Assembly: GCF_019059575.1 (NCBI RefSeq) | Contig: NW_024882927.1 | Coordinates: forward strand, 1 to 64,000 | DNA length: 64,000 nucleotides | Reading direction: 5' to 3' | Origin: Amphibalanus amphitrite | Lineage: Eukaryota; Arthropoda; Thecostraca; Balanomorpha; Balanidae | In this document: positions 1-9,273 of the stretch, piece by piece | Layout: each line of letters starts with the position of its first letter | How positions within the stretch are numbered: position 1 is the stretch's first letter | Translations under genes and position numbers: made by a program | The notes under the pieces: model-generated | Told to the model about the DNA's origin: nothing | The model's database searches: none | Seen by the model: the letters and a program-made list of their open reading frames with translations, nothing else

Positions 1-209
1 AGATGTTCAAACGACGATTAGCGGCGGTAGGCGCGGGAGAGTGACCTATTACGAGCGTACCAATATACGTATAGCGTCTTGAACTGGGACATAAAACGTA
101 TTGTATCTGCGGCGCGGGCGGGGAAGAAGCCACTAGCCAGTACTTTTTTCAGTACCAAGAGGGAATTGGAGTGGGGGGAGAGGAGAGGAAGGGAGGGAGT
201 GGAGGGAAG
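1..209. other. Window edge with a partial 63-bp-type repeat, then purine-rich DNA
   Basis: The first 45 bases match the repeat seen at 1063-1295 (it contains TTCAAACGACGATTAGCG). The rest is A/G-rich, low-complexity sequence leading to a transposon insertion. I see no gene here. Confidence 0.5.
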
Positions 210-729
210 TAGAGCACTTCACGGATAGGCTTTTTAGGATCCGGCCCGGCCCATATCCGGCAAGTCATATCCAGATCCGCCCATTATCCGCCTTTCTTTG
301 AATATCAGAATCCGGCCCACCCATGGCCCGTATTGCAGCCAAACTTCCAAAAAATATCCGTAATAATCCGTTTCACCAATAACTGGTTTCACCCAAAACT
401 GGACTAACAAATTCAATCTAAGGGACCAGACAGCCATACATCTCACAGACCATCATGGTTCCAAAAACCATGCTTATAAACCTAAAACCACATGAAAATC
501 ACCACATTGGTAAACTAGGTATCATCCTGCCGCTTAACACATTAGGTTAATTTTTAACTTCAATGTTGAATGTTAAAAATTTTGATCCGTTTTGATCCGG
601 GTTCAACCTTCAATTCCCAAATCCGGCCCGCCCATATCCGTTCTTTTTTACCAAATTTAGAATCCAATCCTATCCGGTCCGCGGATTTATCCGTGTATAA
701 CGGATTTATCCGGCCCATGAAGTGCTCTA
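210..729. mobile_element. hAT-like non-autonomous DNA transposon (520 bp)
   Basis: The ends form an inverted repeat, TAGAGCACTTCACGG on the left and the complement of TAGAGCACTTCATGG on the right. An identical 8-bp direct repeat, GAGGGAAG, flanks both sides (202-209 and 730-737), which is the hAT-type target duplication size. The interior is made of degenerate ATCCGGCCCGCCCATATCCG-like repeats and has no transposase. The superfamily label rests only on the TIR and target duplication. Confidence 0.8.
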
Positions 730-932
730 GAGGGAAGGGGAGGAAATCGAGGGAGGGAGGGAGGGAGGGGGGAGCGAAGAAGTGCGATGAAGGAGACGGG
801 GAGGAGGGAGAGAGACGGATGGGGAGGGGTAAGTAAGCATACGATTGGATCAGTGATCGACAAAGTCAGAGAGCGGAGAGGAGGGAGGGAAGAGGGATGG
901 AGGCAGGGAGGGAAAGAGAAAGGAAAGGAAAA

Positions 933-1043
<111 letters not shown>

Positions 1044-1062
1044 GCGGGCATTATGGACGGGA

Positions 1063-1295
1063 TGGGCAGGGATTTCTATATAGATGTTCAAACGACGATT
1101 AGCGCCGGTAGGCACGGGAGGGTGACCTAGGACGGGCAGGGATTTCTATATAGATGTTCAAACGACGATTAGCGCCGGTAGGCGCGGGAGGGTGACCTAG
1201 GACGGGCAGGGATTTCTATATAGATGTTCAAACCACCGTGTATATAAATAGTTCAAACGACGATTAGCGCCGGTAGGCGCGGGAGGGTGACCTAG
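1063..1295. repeat. Minisatellite of about 70 bp, three copies plus a partial one
   Basis: Repeats containing GATTTCTATATAGATGTTC, then AAACGACGATTAGCG and GGGAGGGTGACCTAG, recur at about 1069, 1139 and 1209, with a final partial copy. The same core opens the window at position 1. No coding potential is seen. Confidence 0.85.
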
Positions 1296-1738
1296 TTTAA
1301 ATAGTTATTCTTTGAGTTGCATTCAACATGTTCCTCCTTAGAGCACTTCATTATGTTCATTTCATTTTTTCATTTGTTGAATGCACTCTAGTCTTTCTAG
1401 ATGCGAGCGTGCTGCTCCGGCCCAAATCACACTTCCGTACTCTAGGACCGATCGGACATTAGCACAATACGCTGCGATAACTCCTATTACAACAGCCGCA
1501 TCGTACGCCCTGCAGACTCCTTATAAGGAGAGCTGACGCGCGATTACAACTGAATCAATGTAATCGGAAAAGTTCAGTTTGCCGTCAATGATGACGCCTA
1601 GGTCTTTCACGCTAGTGACAAAAGAGAGCACGGTTCCGCCAATGCTGAAGCGGACCGGAAGTAGTTTTGCTTTCAGTGACACACGTAGGTAAGTGAGAGC
1701 ATTTGGCCGGGTTTAGGGTGATGTGCCAAGCCTGGGAC
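1296..1738 (-). pseudogene. Non-LTR retrotransposon reverse-transcriptase relic (C-terminal part), copy A
   Basis: On the minus strand the sequence reads as the thumb and downstream part of a LINE reverse transcriptase. It shows W-H-I-T-L-N-P-A-K-C, then V-K-D-L-G-V-I-I-D-G-K-L-N-F, then V-R-S-V-L-E-Y-G-S-V-I-W-A and L-E-R-L-E-C-I-Q, in the order known from jockey/CR1-type enzymes. An in-frame TAA and frameshifts show it is dead. Its upstream part continues at about 3226-3262 (K-M-F-Q-L-H-S-W-S-Q-A), on the far side of the hAT-like element that split it. Confidence 0.8.
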
Positions 1739-3225
1739 CAGGGGCCCGGGAACGATTTTCAAGTTGGGGAGGGGGGCGAGCCTAAAATGCCTGACATGAT
1801 GCATTGAAACAGTGACGTAGCTAGGGGTCTAAGGAGACACGTACTCCCCCCCCCCCAATCGGGATAAAAGGGCCCCTCGGGACCGAGGGGCCCTGCGGCG
1901 CCATTTGACCGCTGAGGGTTAACGATGGCCATATTTCTACTCAGAAGGGCCTCATGGGGCTCGTTAGAGCACCCCATGGGCCCTAAATAGCCAAACTAAG
2001 ATCTCCATGAGGGACCCACGCCGGCTTCTGAGGGCCTCTTGCGGCTTTTAAGGGCACCTCGGTTGTCTCCAAAGGCCCGTTACTGGCATCTGAGAGGTCT
2101 TACCGGCCTATGAGGGGCCAGTTCTAGGGGCATTTCCCGCCTGTGATGGTCCCACACTTATTTTTCTGAGGGCCCCATAACGGCAACTATGGGGCCCTCG
2201 TCGGCGCCTATGAGGGCCCACACCGGTGTCTATGAGGGTTTCACACCCCCAACTCTGAGTGCCTACACCATTACCTATTAAAGCCCTATATCGGCGGTTC
2301 TGAGGACCCAACCAACACCTGCGCATCTAAAGGTCACCCACTGGTGACTTTTGAGGGCCCCACACCGGTGACTGAGGGCCCCACCGGCGTCCGACAGTAC
2401 CATGCCGGTCTCTAAGGACCCCACAGGACTTCTTCTGCCGGCCTAACGACCCCTTGCCGGCCACTGAGACCCCCTGCCGGCTTGTAGAGAGTTCGCGTCA
2501 GCAGCTCTAAAGGCCCAACACCCGTCTGTGACGGCTCCACACCAGCGTCTATGAGGGCCCAAAGCTACGCCTGTAAGGACCCTCATCGGCGCCTCTGAGA
2601 GAATCACACTAGCACCTCTGAGCGCCCACACCGGCACCTGCATGGGGGCCCCACACCGGTGCCTCTAAAGGCCCCTTACTCGACGGCTCTGAGGGCCCTA
2701 CGCCGGTGATTCTGAGGGTGCTACCGATAACCCAAGGCACCACACAAAGCCCTGAGTGTCACTGAGCTTCAATCCCATACCGGCCCTCCGAGGGCGCCAC
2801 GTCAGTGCACTCATTGCCCCCACACCCCTCCATCACACCCGGAGCGGGTAAACTGTGTTATACCTATAGCAACGATTTTACTGCACCGTTGTACGTTATG
2901 TATTTCTCAAAGTTGACTCAAGCTGGTGCAGTATAAAATCTGGCCTGCCAAACTTATGGCCAAGGTCAGGCCCAAATCAAAGCGGGATGACAATAGCAGA
3001 TGTTGTCAAATCCATACTGTATCAGCAGAAACCATTCAGATGGCAAGGAAAATGCCGTGTGTTGATGTGTAGATGCATAAAGGAAACAAGAAGGAAAGAA
3101 GTCCGGAAAAGGGAGGAAATATCTTTTCTCGCTGCCTCAATGTTGAGGGGATGCCGCCCCCTCGGCTCCCAAGTTGGGGGCAAGCGCCCCCGCTGCCCCC
3201 CCCCCCCCCTGTTCCCGGGTCTATG
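1739..3225. mobile_element. hAT-like non-autonomous element, 1487 bp, copy A
   Basis: The termini are CAGGGGCCCGGGAAC on the left and the complement of CATAGACCCGGGAAC on the right. The 8-bp duplication CCTGGGAC flanks both (1731-1738 and 3226-3233). The target is the LINE RT relic, whose reading frame resumes across the site. The interior (about 1980-2760) is a degenerate array of 20-30 bp units such as GAGGGCCCCACACCGGTGAC. No transposase is seen. The right end is a G/C-run hairpin near 3170-3210. Confidence 0.85.
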
Positions 3226-3478
3226 CCTGGGACCAAGAATGTAGCTGGAACATTTTGTTACTTGTTACATATTTGAGGGGGGGCTGATTTGCCCCCACCG
3301 GCCAGTTTTTCTTCTCTGTGCGAAAAATGGCATGAGCTGACGGCATTGAAATTGTCGACGTTTTCGTTGTCAGTCATTAAGTGTATTGGGTCAAAATGAT
3401 GAGTTTGTATCGTGTTCAGAGGCGTCTCCACGGTCAGTTTCTGGGAGACATGTTTTCGGCAGACCTCATCAGTCATCC

Positions 3479-4837
3479 CCACCGTCCTCGGTGTCTCCAC
3501 CACCCTCGGCTCCACCGGCCACGGTGTCTCCACCACCCTTGGCTCCACCGTCCACGGTGTCTCCACCACCCTCGGCTCCACCGGCCACGGTGTCTCCACC
3601 ACCCTTGGCTCCACCGGCCACGGTGTCTCCACCACCCTCGGCTCCAACGGCCACGGTGTCTCCACCAACCTCGGCTCCACCGGCCACGGTGTCTCCACCA
3701 CCCTCGGCTCCACCGTCCACAGTGTCTCCACCACCCTCGGCTCCACCGGCCACTTTGTCTCCACCACCCTCGGCTCCACCGGCCACGATGTCTCCACCAA
3801 CCTCGGCTCCACCGGCCACGGTGTCTCCACCACCCTTGGCTCCACCGGCCACGGTGTCTCCACCAACCTCGGCTCCACCGGCCACGGTGTCTCCACCACC
3901 CTCGGCTCCACCGGCCACGGTGTCTCCACCACCCTCGGCTCCACCGTCCACGGTGTCTCCACCACCCTCGGCTCCACCGGCCACGGTGTCTCCACCACCC
4001 TCGGCTCCACCGGCCACGGTGTCTCCACCACCCTTGGCTCCACCGTCCACGGTGTCTCCACCACCCTCGGCTCCACCGGCCACGGTGTCTCCACCACCCT
4101 TGGCTCCACCGTCCACGGTGTCTCCACCGGCCACGGTGTCTTCACCACCCTTGGCTCCACCGTACACGGTGTCTCCACCACCCTCGGCTCCACCCTCCAC
4201 GGTGTCTCCACCACCCTCGGCTCCACCGGCCACGGTGTCTCCACCACCCTCGGCTCCACCGGCCTCGGTGTCTCCACCACCCTTGGCTCCACCGTCCACG
4301 GTGTCTCCACCACCCTCGGCTCCACCGGCCACGGTGTCTCCACCACCCTCGGCTCCACCGGCCCCGTTGTCTCCACCACCCTCGGCTCCACCGGCCACGC
4401 TGTCTCCACCACCCTCGGCTCCACCGGCCACGGTGTCTCCACCACCCTTGTCTCCACCACCCTCGGCTCCGCCGGCCACGATGTCTCCACCACCCTCGGC
4501 TCCACCGGCCACGGTGTCTCCACCACCCTTGGCTCCACCGTCCACGGTGTCTCCACCACCCTCGGCTCCACCGTCCACGGTGTCTCCACCACCCTCGGCT
4601 CCACCGGTCACGGTGTCTCCACCACCCTCGGCTCCACCGGCCACGGTGTCTCCACCACCCTCGGCTCCACCGGCCACGGTGTCTCCACCACCCTTGGCTC
4701 CACCGTCAACGGTGTTTCCACCACCCTCGGCTCCACCGGCCACGGTGTCTCCACCACCCTTGGCTCCACCGTCCACGGTGTCTCCACCACCCTCGGCTCC
4801 ACCGGCCACGGTGTCTCCACCACCCTCGGCTCCACGG
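3479..4837. repeat. 33-bp minisatellite of unit U1 (about 41 copies)
   Basis: The 33-bp unit contains GGCTCCACCGGCCACGGTGT followed by CTCCACCACCCTC. Variants include CTTGG for CTCGG and GTCCA for GGCCA. Because 33 is divisible by 3 and the unit lacks stops, several frames stay open on both strands (Pro/Ser/Thr-rich, His/Arg/Leu/Cys-rich, Gly/Ala/Asp-rich and EPRVVETPW-like). The short arrays of other units change frame internally, so I treat this as non-coding. It lies 0.2 kb upstream of the zinc-finger leader. Confidence 0.9.
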
Positions 4838-4962
4838 CGGTTAAGCATTGTGATATCCCACACAGGCCACACACCAGATCATAGACATTACGCCCTTGTC
4901 CTTGCCTTGTCGCCAGATTAATCGTGTTAAAAGATCCAACATAAAGTTTCAACTTAATATCT

Positions 4963-4970
4963 TGTATAAC
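4963..4970 (+). promoter_or_regulatory. Candidate TATA-like box upstream of ZNF1
   Basis: TGTATAAC lies about 55 bp before the proposed start codon and is conserved in all five units (9212, 14201, 21769 and 27341). The flanking 150 bp is also almost invariant. Conservation may simply reflect recent duplication, so the promoter role is inferred. Confidence 0.3.
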
Positions 4971-5024
4971 CAGGGCTCCTGTGATCTGCAATTCGTTGCA
5001 AGATCAATTGGGTTGGGATCATTG

Positions 5025-6302
5025 ATGTCACTCACATGTCTATGCACTTGTTTGCTGATCGCTAACGTTTGTAGCGTCAATCAATATATGCAAATGTGTT
5101 CTCCAGGTTTTGGTGGCACTCTTCAGTGTCCCCACTGCGACTTCAGCTGTTTGGGACAACATCGTCTGGACAGACACTTGAAGAGACGACACGGCCAAAG
5201 CGTGAACGGCAGATACAAGTGCAAGTGGTGTTCTTATGTCACCGACTATCCCAGTCTAATAACACGGCACCGAAGGACTCACGCGAAAGAACGGCCGTAC
5301 CGCTGTGAAGTGTGCGGCAAAACGTTTGCTCAACAAGTCGGTCTGACCGCTCACCGTCGTGTGCACACCGGTCAGAGTCCGTACATGTGTGATATCTGTT
5401 GGAAGGTGTTCACACGGTCCTGTGCCCTGGCGATGCACAGACGTGTCCACGTTGGCGAGAAGGTCCGGCAGTGTGAGCAGTCTGGTGCCGTGTGTTCAGC
5501 TACAACTAACGGCAAAAAACACAAGACACCCGGTGTCCGTGTGAAGCCGCATCAGTGTCATGAATGTCGAGCCAGATTTGTTACACGCGCAGATCTCACT
5601 GTACACATACGAACCCATACCGGGGAGAAGCCGTACCGCTGCTCCATTTGCCCGGCACGGTTCGCTGAGCGGTCACATCTCGTCAGACACATGCGGACCC
5701 ACACAGGGGAGAAGCCGTTTGGCTGCTCCATTTGCCCGGCACGTTTTGCTCAGCGATCGACTCTCAGCGGCCACATGAGGACCCACACAGGAGAGAAGCC
5801 GTTTGGCTGCTCCATTTGCCCGGCACGTTTTGCTCAGCGATCGGCTCTCACCGTACACATGCGGACCCACACAGGGGAGAAGCCGTTTGGGTGCTCTATG
5901 TGCACGATGCGTTTCTCTTGGCGGCCAGGCCTCACCCGCCACATGCGAACCCACACAGGGGAGAAACCGCACGGCTGCTCTATTTGCCCGGCACGGTTCG
6001 CCGAGCGTAAAAGCCTCACCAACCACATGCGTATCCATACAGGGGAGAAGCCGTTTGGCTGCTCCATTTGCCCGGCACGGTTCGCTCGGCGCTATAGCCT
6101 CACCTTACACATGCGAACTCACACAGGGGAGAAGCCGTTTGGCTGCTCTATGTGCACGATGCGTTTCTCTTGCCGGCCAAGCCTCACCAGCCACATGCGA
6201 ACCCACACAGAGGAGAAGCGGTTTGGCTGCGTCATCTGCCCAGCACGGTTCATTCAGCAGTCAGACCTTATCGTACACCTGCGTACGCACGCACACGAGT
6301 AG
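5025..6302 (+). CDS. C2H2 zinc-finger protein ZNF1 (13 fingers)
   Basis: This is a poly-zinc-finger protein of 425 residues from the ATG at 5025, probably nuclear and DNA-binding. Fingers 1-4 are diverse (first C-P-H-C, K-W-C, E-V-C and D-I-C knuckles). A degenerate spacer around QCEQSGAVC follows, then nine near-identical 28-residue fingers of the form C-S-I-C-P-A-R-F joined by TGEKP linkers, ending in RTHAHE. Helix position 1 is almost always Arg, while -1, 2, 3 and 6 vary. The start is uncertain. The frame is open further upstream, but in U4 a stop lies just before the same ATG, so upstream extension is not conserved. A second ATG lies at 5088, and TTCTCCAG at 5099-5106 could be a splice acceptor for a terminal exon. 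No KRAB-, BTB- or ZAD-type partner domain is visible in the ORF. Confidence 0.75.
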   Translation: MSLTCLCTCLLIANVCSVNQYMQMCSPGFGGTLQCPHCDFSCLGQHRLDRHLKRRHGQSVNGRYKCKWCSYVTDYPSLITRHRRTHAKERPYRCEVCGKTFAQQVGLTAHRRVHTGQSPYMCDICWKVFTRSCALAMHRRVHVGEKVRQCEQSGAVCSATTNGKKHKTPGVRVKPHQCHECRARFVTRADLTVHIRTHTGEKPYRCSICPARFAERSHLVRHMRTHTGEKPFGCSICPARFAQRSTLSGHMRTHTGEKPFGCSICPARFAQRSALTVHMRTHTGEKPFGCSMCTMRFSWRPGLTRHMRTHTGEKPHGCSICPARFAERKSLTNHMRIHTGEKPFGCSICPARFARRYSLTLHMRTHTGEKPFGCSMCTMRFSCRPSLTSHMRTHTEEKRFGCVICPARFIQQSDLIVHLRTHAHE

Positions 6303-7130
6303 CGCCCGCACAGCTGCTTCATCTCGCGGCACGTTTCTCTGCTGGGCCAGATCTCCCCAAACCCATGAGGAGCCACTCAGTATAGCGACCGTGCGGCTGC
6401 TCCATCTGACTGGCACGGTTCGCTTTCCGGTTAGGCCTCACGGGGAGCATGCGAATCTACACAGGGGAGCGGCCGTTCGGCTGCTCCATGTGCCGGCACG
6501 ATATTTGGATTCATCACATCTCAAAAGTCACCCGCTGTGTCATACGGGCGGCGGCTTCATTGTCGTCCATCATAAACAATCCTGCTGAAAAAGGTTCACA
6601 AACGCATCAGCTCTTACCGCACACAGGCGGAGGCATAATAAACAACGCAGTCAGAATCTTTTTCGGCTACGATAGATTTTGCAGTGCCTTGGCTATGTAT
6701 GTGTCTGAAGGTCTCGATAACTTTGATGTCATGTTCCGAAAAGCAGCGTGGTGTTTCGTGCAGCGTTTATATGATTCGACAAATATCATTATCAGTGTAT
6801 TGGTTAAATGTGACATAGGGTGGCACTCACCCTTTAGAGTGGCATGGAACGCTGCTCTGATAGCGCCTTGATATGTGATGTTTGGTAGAATTGGACCAAG
6901 TGTCTGTAAATACAAAGTTCTCTCTCTCTCTCATAATACACAGGGGAATGGCCGTACCATGGGCGTCGGAGACGGGGGAGGGGCTATTCGTGGGGGACGT
7001 CCCTCCCCAGAAAAAACATCCATGGATATCTAAAAAAGTAACCAATTGCATCGGTCGTTCGCAACGAGTCGTTGCACACAGAAATAAAACTTGTTCGAAA
7101 GAATGTTGATGATGTTCAGTTCGACGGACG
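6303..7130 (+). other. ZNF1 3' tail: decayed finger sequence and putative 3' UTR
   Basis: After the stop the DNA still resembles fingers out of frame (ACACAGGGGAGCGGCCGTTC and CGGCTGCTCCATGTGCCGGC near 6461-6495), so an ancestral protein was longer. AATAAA occurs at 6637-6642 and again at 7083-7088. A short CT run lies near 6915-6932. The block recurs after ZNF2, ZNF4 and ZNF5, and in diverged form after ZNF3. Confidence 0.6.
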
Positions 7131-8119
7131 GTAGTTCAGTAGGTGCCTAAATAGCGACACCCTTAATTTGAACCGTCATTGCTCACGCTCTGTGGGTGCC
7201 ACTGTATTACTGGCTTGATTTTCGGAGAGGTCGTTCATTTTTCTATTAAAATATAGTCATTTTCTGCTTCAGTATTCACTAACTTATTTGTAGTGAGCAT
7301 TTTGGCAAACCATTGCAAAAAAAAAAACGCTAATAGGGAACTCTTCCCGATTAGCGACCGGGGAGGGTCGCACTCGCTAATATGTCTATGGGTTTCCCCA
7401 TATTAAAAATGGCAAAAAATGCGACGCCTGAAAAGATGAAATATTATCTCAAAAAGGTAACCTATACGCAAAGCACTCAATCATTCGAACAGGAACGTTT
7501 ATCCAACACATTTATGTAAGTAAAAACTGATCACCTGATGCACCGAAGGCGAAAAGAAGGCGGAAACCCAAATTTTGCGGGCTGTCTCGTATGATATTCG
7601 AGGTCTGCGCTGAATTCGGCACCCCTGCAGTCGGTGACGACATTTGACATCCCCTGCCACACATTGCAAGCTTCAGCAACACCTCATTTTCATTTCTCTC
7701 TTTTCCCCTTTCTTTCCCTTCTTGAGCTATTTGCGACCATGTCAGCCGGCGCAAATAGGAAATATGAGTTGCGACACATTTTTAACCGCCATGCTCTGCA
7801 CAGTTAAGCGATTCACTATGGGAAAACGGCAATCAATTGAAAAAGGAATGTCGATTCAGAATAAAAAAGGTGCATCATCCTAATGTGCATCGCTTTTCAT
7901 CAGAGAGGGCCACGTTTTGGATGAGAAACTCGTCATTTTCATTTAAACTCACCTGAAACGTCCCACCAGAAACATCGACAACCGTAAAATAATTTAATTT
8001 GATAACCAAAGTATGGCTGACCTTTTGACGACGTTTTTACCCCGTTTTCTCCCACCAGTTTTTCTGTAGGGAGGCAGGTCGCAAATCGGAAAGGGTCGCT
8101 AATTAGGCACCTTACCCTA
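7131..8119. mobile_element. MITE-like element with TAGGGTAAGGTGCC ends, copy in U1
   Basis: It matches the intact copy at 11725-12715 along its length and keeps the right end (GGCACCTTACCCTA), but the left terminus is eroded (AGTAGGTGCCTAAATAGCGAC). There is no transposase ORF. A poly-A/AT-rich segment and ATTAGCGACCGGGGAGGGTCG lie inside. The U5 tail lacks the element (empty site near 31515-31525). Confidence 0.7.
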
Positions 8120-8352
8120 TACCCAAAACTCAGGTAAAATGAAAATGTATTTTAGCATCTTGTGAAATTCGGACCCGTCGGATACCGGTGAGCAAAGCTG
8201 GCCACAGAGAAGGACGGTGGACGGAGGGATATTGTCCCCAAGTAGGCGGAATGTAGGAGTTTTCCCTTCCAGTTTTAGTAAATGCTTCTGGTCTATAAAT
8301 GCTTCGCTTTTAATTCAAATGCGTAGCACCATGAGACCTAAAATTCCTATAC

Positions 8353-8623
8353 ATATGGGTAAGATACATAATTAGCGACTCCCTTCATTTGAACCTTCAC
8401 TGCTCACGCTTTATGTGTTCCACCGTATTATTGGATTGATTTTTGGAGAGACCGTTCATTTTCCTATCAGAATCTATTTTTTTCTGCCCCAATGTCTGCC
8501 CAACAAATTTATTTGTAGTGAGCACTGAGCATTTTAGCGAACCATTGCAAAAAAGTTTGGGGCAAGTTGGGGGCAAGCGCCCCCGCTGCCCCCCCACCCC
8601 CCCCCCCTGTTCTCGGGTCTATG
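8353..8623. mobile_element. Junction of a truncated TAGGGTAAG-type element and the hAT right end (U1/U2 boundary)
   Basis: About 200 bp of the left end of a second, related element (GGGTAAGATACATAATTAGCG onward) runs to the A-run near 8550. It then switches abruptly to the last 70 bp of the 1739-3225 hAT-like element (GGGGGCAAGCGCCCCCGC up to CTATG at 8623). The full-length version of the left partner is at 31751-34234. The fusion recurs before U3 and U5, marking a tandem-duplication breakpoint. Confidence 0.7.
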
Positions 8624-8878
8624 CCTGGCACCAAGAATGTAGCCGGAACATTTTGTTACTATATAACATATTTGAGGGGGGGGGGCTGATTTGCCCCCAC
8701 CGGCCAGTTTTTCTTCTCTGTGCGAAAAATGGCATCAGCTGACGGCATTGAAATTGTCGACGCTTTCATTGTCAGTCATGGAGGGTATTGGGTCAAAATG
8801 ATGAGTTTGTTTCGTGTTCAGAGGCGTCTCCACGGTCAGTTTCTGGGAGACATGTTTTCGGCAGACCTCATCAGTCAT

Positions 8879-9084
8879 CCCCGCTGTCCACGGTGTCTCC
8901 ACCACCCTCGGCTCCACCGGCCACGGTGTCTCCACCACCCTTGGCTCCGCCGTCCACGGTGTCTCCACCACCCTCGGCTCCACCGGCCACGGTGTCTCCA
9001 CCACCCTCGGCTCCACCGCGGCCACGGTGTCTCCACCAACCTCGGCTCCACCGTCCACGGTGTCTCCACGACCCTCGGCTCCAC
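8879..9084. repeat. 33-bp minisatellite of unit U2 (about 6 copies)
   Basis: This is the same repeat as in U1 but short. A small indel (CCGCGGCCACGG near 9016) shifts every frame in mid-array, which argues against a translated repeat protein. Confidence 0.9.
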
Positions 9085-9273
9085 GGCGGTTAAGCATTGT
9101 GATATCCCACACAGGCCACACACCAGATCATAGACATTACGCCCTTGTCCTTACCTTGTCGCCAGATTGATCGTGTTTAAAGATCCAACATAAAGTTTCA
9201 ACTTAATATCTTGTATAACCAGGGCTCCTGTGATCTGCAATTCGTTGCAAGATCAATTGGGTTGGGATCATTG

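Noticed and set aside
2108..2643. Short minus-strand Arg/Gly-rich proteins in the 1739-3225 element
   Set aside because: They translate degenerate GGCCC repeats; the same frames reappear in the duplicate only because the DNA was copied.
3258..4991. EPRVVETPWPV repeat protein on the minus strand and Pro/Ser- or His/Arg-rich proteins on the plus strand
   Set aside because: All frames of a 33-bp repeat are open together, frames are broken in U2, and no signal peptide, domain or conserved start exists.
5560..6588. Long frames overlapping the zinc-finger genes (CARHGSLSG-like and MRTHTGE complements)
   Set aside because: They are out-of-frame translations of the 84-bp finger repeat; zinc ligands are present only in the chosen frame.
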